A stretch of DNA of 64,000 nucleotides. Origin: Tragulus kanchil (lineage: Eukaryota > Chordata > Mammalia > Artiodactyla > Tragulidae). A program made the position numbers and the translations under genes. Shown here piece after piece: positions 58,608-64,000 of the stretch. The stretch's first letter is position 1, and every line of letters begins with the position of its first letter. The stretch spans positions 64,504,001 through 64,568,000 of the forward strand of contig JAIOJX010000002.1 of assembly GCA_022376925.1 (NCBI GenBank). Direction: 5' to 3'. Under the pieces are notes generated by a model. The model did not search any database, was not told the origin of the DNA, and worked only from the letters and a program-made list of their open reading frames with translations.

Positions 58608-58940
58608 TGTTTCCTTTTAGGCACCTGTCATTCCCTACTACAGCATAAAATAAGTTGAGTAGAATTGGCTTTAAACATGTACTTGGCCCTTCATCCAATA
58701 CTATTTCTCTGTCAAGTAAACAAAAATCTGCTACATTTTCTCCAAACAGCTCACTCCAGTTTTGCACACCATCTCCCACCTGAGTTGGGGCACCGAATGT
58801 TGTTTTCAGCTTTGTTGTCTGTGAAGGTCTTACAGGACCAGTATCAAACCCCAAGTGCAAACTCCAATCCATGGGGGCCTCCCGAGTGCAGCTATGGGTA
58901 CAGAATGTCTGGATCAAATACCAGTCCTACAGCTTCTTGG
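58608..58940. other. Unique DNA with an unexplained minus-strand open frame
   Basis: A minus-strand frame runs from 58917 to 58414, 167 codons, and enters the LTR. Its first ~105 codons lie outside the LTR (for example FGAPTQVGDGVQNWSELF). I do not recognise it. The target-site duplication argues that this DNA is genomic flank and not internal viral sequence. Confidence 0.3.
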
Positions 58941-58944
58941 ACGT

Positions 58945-59062
58945 GGGTCCTTGAGCAAGTGAGATCACTCTGTGCTTCATTTGCTCATCTGGAAAAGAGT
59001 TTGTTAAGTATAGTATTTGGCACAATAGTACCTGGGACATAGGTATATCTTGAGAATGGCAT
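58945..59062 (+). mobile_element. MIR SINE
   Basis: 'ccttgagcaagtgagatcac', 'tgcttcatttgctcatctgg', 'gtacctgggacataggta' follow MIR core and tail order. Confidence 0.78.
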
Positions 59063-59094
59063 ATAAATAGAGCACTTAGAAAAAATAATGATTT

Positions 59095-59240
59095 CTATTT
59101 ATTTATCCATCCATTCATTTATTTATTTGGCTGCACTGGGTCTTAGTTGTGGCATGTAGGATCTAGTTCCCTGACTGGGAATTGAACCCAGGCCTCCTGT
59201 GTTGAGAGCCTAGACTCAATCCCTGGCCACCAGGGAATCC
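59095..59240 (-). mobile_element. ART2A-type SINE, truncated
   Basis: 'catttatttatttggctgca', 'ctgggtcttagttgtggcat', 'ggaattgaacccaggcctcc', 'ccaccagggaatcc'. Reverse complement, ending where the next SINE's target duplication starts. Confidence 0.88.
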
Positions 59241-59256
59241 CCCTGGTGGTAGCTTC

Positions 59257-59550
59257 TTTTGGGGGCAGGGTTGGAGAGGGAGGGGGCGGGTGGGCCACTT
59301 CTATTGGTCTTTCATTTATCTATTTTCATCCATCCTTGTTCTTTGGTCCGTGTGGGTCTCCCATCACAGTGCCCTCTGTTGTCGCAGAGCACCAGTTCTG
59401 GGTGCATGCGCCCCAGAGCTCCTGCTTGGTAATTGGACATATGGGTCCAGCCACTCCATGGCATGTGGGATCTTCCCAGGCCAGGGATCTAACCAGCGCC
59501 CCTTGTACTGCAAGGTGCTGTCCTTACCCTCTGGACCACCAGGGAAGCCC
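59257..59550 (-). mobile_element. CHR-type SINE with target duplication
   Basis: 'tggtggtagcttc' precedes (about 59244-59256) and follows (59551-59563). G-rich tract at 59260-59292, CpG-containing body and full head. It inserted against the older ART2A copy. Confidence 0.93.
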
Positions 59551-61645
59551 TGGTGGTAGCTTCATAAGAAAAGTTGATTATTCCCACATAACTCTATCCA
59601 CTCTAATACTGAGGTTTTATTCTAAGAGAAGGCTACAGATCTTGCATTGCTATACCTCAAGGTAGAAAAAGTATGAAGATAAAAAGCCATTCATATATTA
59701 TGTGGAAGAATATTTTTGATTCATTTCTTAATACATATGAATGTATGATGAGGGTAAAAATGACTCAGTCTGGTGTGTTGTCTAGCTTTGTAAATGATGA
59801 TACATACTTTGTAGAGAGAGTCTGACATATTCTAAATACATCAAACATTTTAACAAGAAAAATCCTTTTTCTGATGAGGTAGATAGCTTTTTATTCTCAC
59901 TGACTTCCTCTTCTTTGCCACCACTTTGCTTCTTCCTCCACTGTCATTTCTAATAGTTTTTTTAATGGAGTCTGCCACAAAGTGCTTTCACATAGAGGAA
60001 CATAAAAAACACACAAGTGTGTTTAGTGCAAGGAGAAATTGAGATCATCACATTCCAGAGGCCACATTTGCTGGGATCTCTTCTCCTGGAAGTGAGTGGT
60101 TATCTGTCCAAAGTAATGTTCAAGGCCAGGAAACTGGTGAAACCCTGTGACAGAGACCTAAAAATGTTGATCTGGATTCAAACTTCGCAGGTGTTCAGCG
60201 GTGCTCTTGAGTAGCTTAGGTATCAGTAAGACCACTTCTGTATCATTGGCTGATCCATAGGTTGTTCCATGTCCTAAATCACTCACGCTGGTCTTTTGCT
60301 CTTCTTTCTAGAGCCAGAAGTAATATACTGACTGCCCTCTTAAGTTTATGGTTTTCAACAACTTTCTTTGTATGACTGGATGTCCCCATTCCTATTTATC
60401 AGATAATGAATCCTGCAATTTGAATCTTTTTAAATGCATGTCCTGCATGGTGCCACCTCTCTGGATAGCCTTGGAAGAGATTGTAGAGGTCTACGATTGT
60501 AGAGGTTATAACCTTGGAAGAGGTCAACCCATTGTATTGTATTGGTCAAAAGTCCACCTCGGATCTTCCCAGGCCAGGATCTAACCAGCGCCTTGTACTG
60601 CAAGGTGCTGTCCTTACCCTCTGGACCACCAGGGAAGCCCTGGTGGTAGCTTCATAAGAAAAGTTGATTATTCCCACATAACTCTATCCACTCTAATACT
60701 GAGGTTTTATTCTAAGAGAAGGCTACAGATCTTGCATTGCTATACCTCAAGGTAGAAAAAGTATGAAGATAAAAAGCCATTCATATATTATGTGGAAGAA
60801 TATTTTTGATTCATTTCTTAATACATATGAATGTATGATGAGGGTAAAAATGACTCAGTCTGGTGTGTTGTCTAGCTTTGTAAATGATGATACATACTTT
60901 GTAGAGAGAGTCTGACATATTCTAAATACATCAAACATTTTAACAAGAAAAATCCTTTTTCTGATGAGGTAGATAGCTTTTTATTCTCACTGACTTCCTC
61001 TTCTTTGCCACCACTTTGCTTCTTCCTCCACTGTCATTTCTAATAGTTTTTTTAATGGAGTCTGCCACAAAGTGCTTTCACATAGAGGAACATAAAAAAC
61101 ACACAAGTGTGTTTAGTGCAAGGAGAAATTGAGATCATCACATTCCAGAGGCCACATTTGCTGGGATCTCTTCTCCTGGAAGTGAGTGGTTATCTGTCCA
61201 AAGTAATGTTCAAGGCCAGGAAACTGGTGAAACCCTGTGACAGAGACCTAAAAATGTTGATCTGGATTCAAACTTGAGGTGTTCAGCGGTGCTCTTGAGT
61301 AGCTTAGGTATCAGTAAGACCACTTCTGTATCATTGGCTGATCCATAGGTTGTTCCATGTCCTAAATCACTCACGCTGGTCTTTTGCTCTTCTTTCTAGA
61401 GCCAGAAGTAATATACTGACTGCCCTCTTAAGTTTATGGTTTTCAACAACTTTCTTTGTATGACTGGATGTCCCCATTCCTATTTATCAGATAATGAATC
61501 CTGCAATTTGAATCTTTTTAAATGCATGTCCTGCATGGTGCCACCTCTCTGGATAGCCTTGGAAGAGATTGTAGAGGTCTACGATTGTAGAGGTTATAAC
61601 CTTGGAAGAGGTCAACCCATTGTATTGTATTGGTCAAAATGTCCA
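59468..61645. repeat. Tandem duplication S (1,088-1,093 bp offset)
   Basis: Copy 1 is 59468-60556 and copy 2 is 60561-61645. Copy 2 starts inside the SINE head with several deletions ('gccaggatctaacc', 'agcgccttgtac'). Copy 1 ends inside the mariner hairpin ('ggtcaaaagtcca'). Elsewhere the copies match closely ('aacttcgcaggtg' versus 'aacttgaggtg' near 60185 and 61271 is an exception). Confidence 0.97.
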
Positions 61646-61709
61646 TTTGAGTTTTTTACTTTCCTTGGTATGGAAAACCCCAAATTAATTTTTAGGCCAA
61701 CCCAGTATT
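61629..61709. mobile_element. Mariner-type short palindromic element
   Basis: The left arm 'tattggtcaaaatgtccatt' and right arm 'taggccaacccagta' are imperfect inverted repeats around 'ttggtatggaaaacccc'. This is the arrangement of the short ruminant mariner hairpins that start and end 'TTGGCCAAAA../..TTTTGGCCAA'. TA lies at both edges. Too short to encode a transposase. Confidence 0.75.
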
Positions 61710-63230
61710 TGGCAAGAAGATAAAACCTTTTAGACTGAAAGCTAATTCAGACTTGGACTCTTCACTAAAAATTATTATTTTTGTTATTTTTCATTCGCCT
61801 CATCAAATGACACCATCCCCTCTGCTTGTGCTTGAAAACCAACCAGCTATAGCTGTAGCTAAAGCTCTCTACTTAATGATCAGCAGGGAGATGTGGGTTT
61901 CCATTGTTTTCTCTGCTACACATATTGGTTCCATGTAGATATGGAAAATATAAGAGAAAAAGGAAAAAGATCAGAGAGAGAGAGAAAAAAAGAGACTAAT
62001 TTATAGCATTTGTGTTAAGTGGAATTATTCTGGTTGAAAGGAACAGAAACTAACTAAAATGAATTTTAGGCAGAGATTCTTAAGGTATAGCATGGAACCC
62101 AAGGACAGGAATGCTTCTGGACTTCAGAAAAGGCAGGAATTCAGGAATCTGAACTCTTTTTAAGACCTTGACTTTTCTTTCTATTCCTTAGTCTGTATAG
62201 ATTTATCCTTTGCACACCAACAGCTCCCAGGCTTTGTAGACAAACAAGGTAAGCCCTTCTCAATTCTATTGATTCAGATCCAAATTTCTAAGGAAGAAAA
62301 TTCACTAACTAGTGGGCAGGTGACCTGTTGTAACCTGACAGCTGCAACAGCCACCCAGGTGTGGAGGGAGAGGAGTGCTGGACACACATTCGCAGAGGTG
62401 ATCTCTTTGGCTATTTTACCCAGATTGTTTTTTTTCAAGCCAGCTTTCAATTAATCTCTACAAAAATCGTTGCTTTCACCTCCCAAGTTACCCATCTGAA
62501 GGGAGCAATATTTCTACATGTCGTGACTCCACCTCACATGGATGTGAAGGACATGTTAGACTCATAGAATTAGGGGAAAGAGTCTGCTAATCCATGGTAG
62601 GGGCTCTTCTGTTCATTTTTCTGTTCTCATTCTAGCCTCATCCTTCTAGACCTACATGTTCCAAAACTTGTAGCCGTCTCTCTCTGATTGTTGTGGTTAC
62701 CTTTCTGTGCATGTTTTCCACTTTCTGAACCTTGAGTTTTTGACATGAGAAATGATTTTCAGTATTATACTTGTGTTATTTATTATGAAACTTGACACGA
62801 CTCATCAACTTAAATGTTAAGATCCTTAAATTTCATCTGTATCATATCTTACGTCCTCTGGTGCTAAATAGCATACATATCACTGTTGATAGACTGTGGT
62901 TTGTTAAGAAAGCACTTGTTCAATTTTTAACAGCGTTCAGAGGAAGCCAGATTATTCTTGATTAGTAAAAGAAGGATGAAAATGTAACTTTCTTGAAATT
63001 TGAGAGTCCATCTTCTCAGAAGGCTTTTAATCCTTTCTGTGCTAAGTTCACCCCTTGGGTGATCTACTGGTAATTGATAGTGACAGTGGAAGCATGAGAG
63101 GGTGGGCTAAGCTTATACAGGGTCCCAACTTGATGGTTTGTGAAGTCAGTGAGGAGGCAAAATGACTTTCCTTTTTCTTTTTTCCTACCTTACCTTTTTC
63201 TTCTATTTTTTCCCATGTCTTCCATAACTC
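61710..63230. other. Unique DNA, no gene seen
   Basis: A short (GA)n-rich stretch at 61973-61995. No repeat family, splice-bounded block or long frame recognised. Confidence 0.5.
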
Positions 63231-63232
63231 AT

Positions 63233-63468
63233 CTTTTTTTTTTGGCCACGTCTATGGTCTTTCATTTCCATCTTTGTTCTTTGGCCTGTGTGGGCCTCCC
63301 ATTGCAGTGGCCTCTCCTGCTTCAGAGCTCCAGAGCTCCAGCTCAGCAGTTGGACACATTGGTCCAGCCGCTCTGCAGCACATGGAATCTTCCCAGACCA
63401 GGGATCGAACTGACGCCCCTTGCACTGCAAGGTGCTGTCCTTACCCACTGGACCATCAGGGAAGCCCC
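63233..63468 (-). mobile_element. CHR-type SINE, internally deleted
   Basis: 'ggtctttcatttccatcttt', 'tgggcctcccattgcagtgg', head 'ccagggatcgaactgacgcc' and 'ctggaccatcagggaagccc'. About 25 bp of the usual middle region is missing near 63322. 'aactcat' lies on both sides (about 63226 and 63471), a likely target duplication. Confidence 0.88.
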
Positions 63469-63544
63469 ACAACTCATTTTTTGTTTGTTTATTTGCTTTC
63501 TTCTTTTTGCTTCCCCTCACCCCACTATCTATAAAGCATGCTTT

Positions 63545-63765
63545 TGGGAGGATAACGCTCAGATAGTAAGAATTTGCATGGCATTACAGGAGACATGGGT
63601 TCTATCCCTAGGTCAGGTCAGGAATATCTCCTGGAGAAGGGAATGACTCTTCCCACTCTAGTATTCTTGCCTGGAGAATCTCATGGACAGAGGAGCCTGA
63701 CATGCTACAGTCCATGGAGTGACAAAGAGTTGGACATGACTGAGTGACTAACCCTTTCACTTTCT
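63545..63765 (+). mobile_element. Bov-tA SINE
   Basis: Head 'gctcagatagtaagaatttg', B-box area 'gggttctatccctaggtc', body 'ctagtattcttgcctggaga', 'gacatgctacagtccatgga', end 'catgactgagtgactaaccc'. Confidence 0.9.
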
Positions 63766-63884
63766 CAGGAGGATGGGGTATAAAACATGCTTCACACAAG
63801 CCAAAATGGGAGAATGTAGAACAAGATAAGTATGTGAAATTATCCAAGAGAATCGTACCATTTAAGTCATATTTGCTTTGCATC

Positions 63885-64000
63885 TATTTTATTAATTTAT
63901 TTATTATTGGAATAGAATTGCATTACAATATTGTGTTAGTTTCTGCTATAAAACATTGTGAACCAGCTCTAGGTACACATATATCCCTTCCCTCTCTGGG
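63885..64000 (-). mobile_element. Ruminant L1 3'-UTR, cut by window edge
   Basis: 'aatttatttattattggaat', 'tgtgttagtttctgctataa' and 'ggtacacatatatcccttcc' match the antisense of the same LINE 3' end as at 32287. The element continues beyond the window. Confidence 0.65.

Noticed and set aside
58072..58917. A longer provirus next to the LTR
   Set aside because: The 6-bp target duplication closes directly at both LTR ends, so it is a solo LTR and the flank is not viral.
461..61645. Regular ~1.1 kb repeats as a CRISPR-like or satellite array
   Set aside because: Units share no sequence with each other, and each occurs only twice (three times in short overlaps).
461..61645. A new biological system of tandem duplication
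   Set aside because: Near-constant unit size, decayed joins, edge-concentrated homopolymer errors and exact copying of insertions all fit unmerged assembly overlaps better. Kept as a finding to be tested.

Overview
The window reads as non-coding, repeat-rich ruminant (Pecora) nuclear DNA. The evidence is its repeat content: tRNA-Glu-headed Bov-tA and Bov-A SINEs, BovB 3'-end segments, ART2A/CHR-type SINEs, a ruminant L1 3' end (7842-9462), a mariner hairpin, ERV-type LTRs and older MIR, L2 and L1M remnants. I recognise no cellular protein-coding gene, tRNA, rRNA, CRISPR array or bacterial feature. The open reading frames are short and almost all lie inside repeats; the longest with a recognisable origin is the C-terminus of a dead L1 ORF2. 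One 99-bp block (2954-3052) has the layout of an exon, but I cannot name it.

The dominant structure is not any repeat family. Nineteen separate stretches of about 1.0-1.18 kb are each present twice in direct tandem, usually 98-100% identical. The units are unrelated to one another in sequence. By my junction positions the copies start at about 461, 4591, 11495, 14144, 16307, 18995, 23031, 24946, 27809, 29938, 34123, 36193, 38220, 41093, 45875, 51007, 53120, 55515 and 59468. Together they add roughly 20.9 kb, so the collapsed locus would be about 43 kb. Junctions are either blunt or hold 3-35 bp that look like eroded copies of the flanks, with homopolymer errors that rise toward the joins. Five neighbouring pairs overlap, so those short segments occur three times. 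The most economical reading is a chain of assembled pieces (about 1.9-6.9 kb) whose ~1.1 kb overlaps were concatenated instead of merged. A biological wave of tandem duplication is much less likely. Any copy-number, repeat-age or ORF count from this window should be made after collapsing the pairs.

Layout: 1-2.6 kb SINE remnant and duplication A; 2.6-4.6 kb candidate exon, two SINEs and unique DNA; 4.6-6.9 kb duplication B around a Bov-A/BovB segment; 7.0-9.5 kb L1 3' ends; 10.2-11.4 kb SINE cluster including a nested insertion that looks like a SINE 3' transduction; 11.5-18.4 kb duplications C, D, E; 18.5-22.4 kb duplication F with a young SINE, an inverted SINE-free arm and more SINEs; 23-32 kb duplications G-J with an ERV1-like LTR and a young SINE; 32-43 kb duplications K-N with several SINEs and an AT minisatellite; 44-50 kb duplication O and an L1M 3' end split by a SINE; 51-57.7 kb duplications P-R with BovB segments; 58.07-58.60 kb a solo ERV2-type LTR with a 6-bp target duplication; 59-61.7 kb SINEs, duplication S and a mariner hairpin; then mostly unique DNA and three more repeats to the end.

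Possible real biology under the artefact: a young-looking, CpG-rich tRNA-derived SINE subfamily that carries a G-quadruplex-type tract at its 3' end, and an older inverted repeat whose one arm still shows the pre-insertion state of one of these SINEs.
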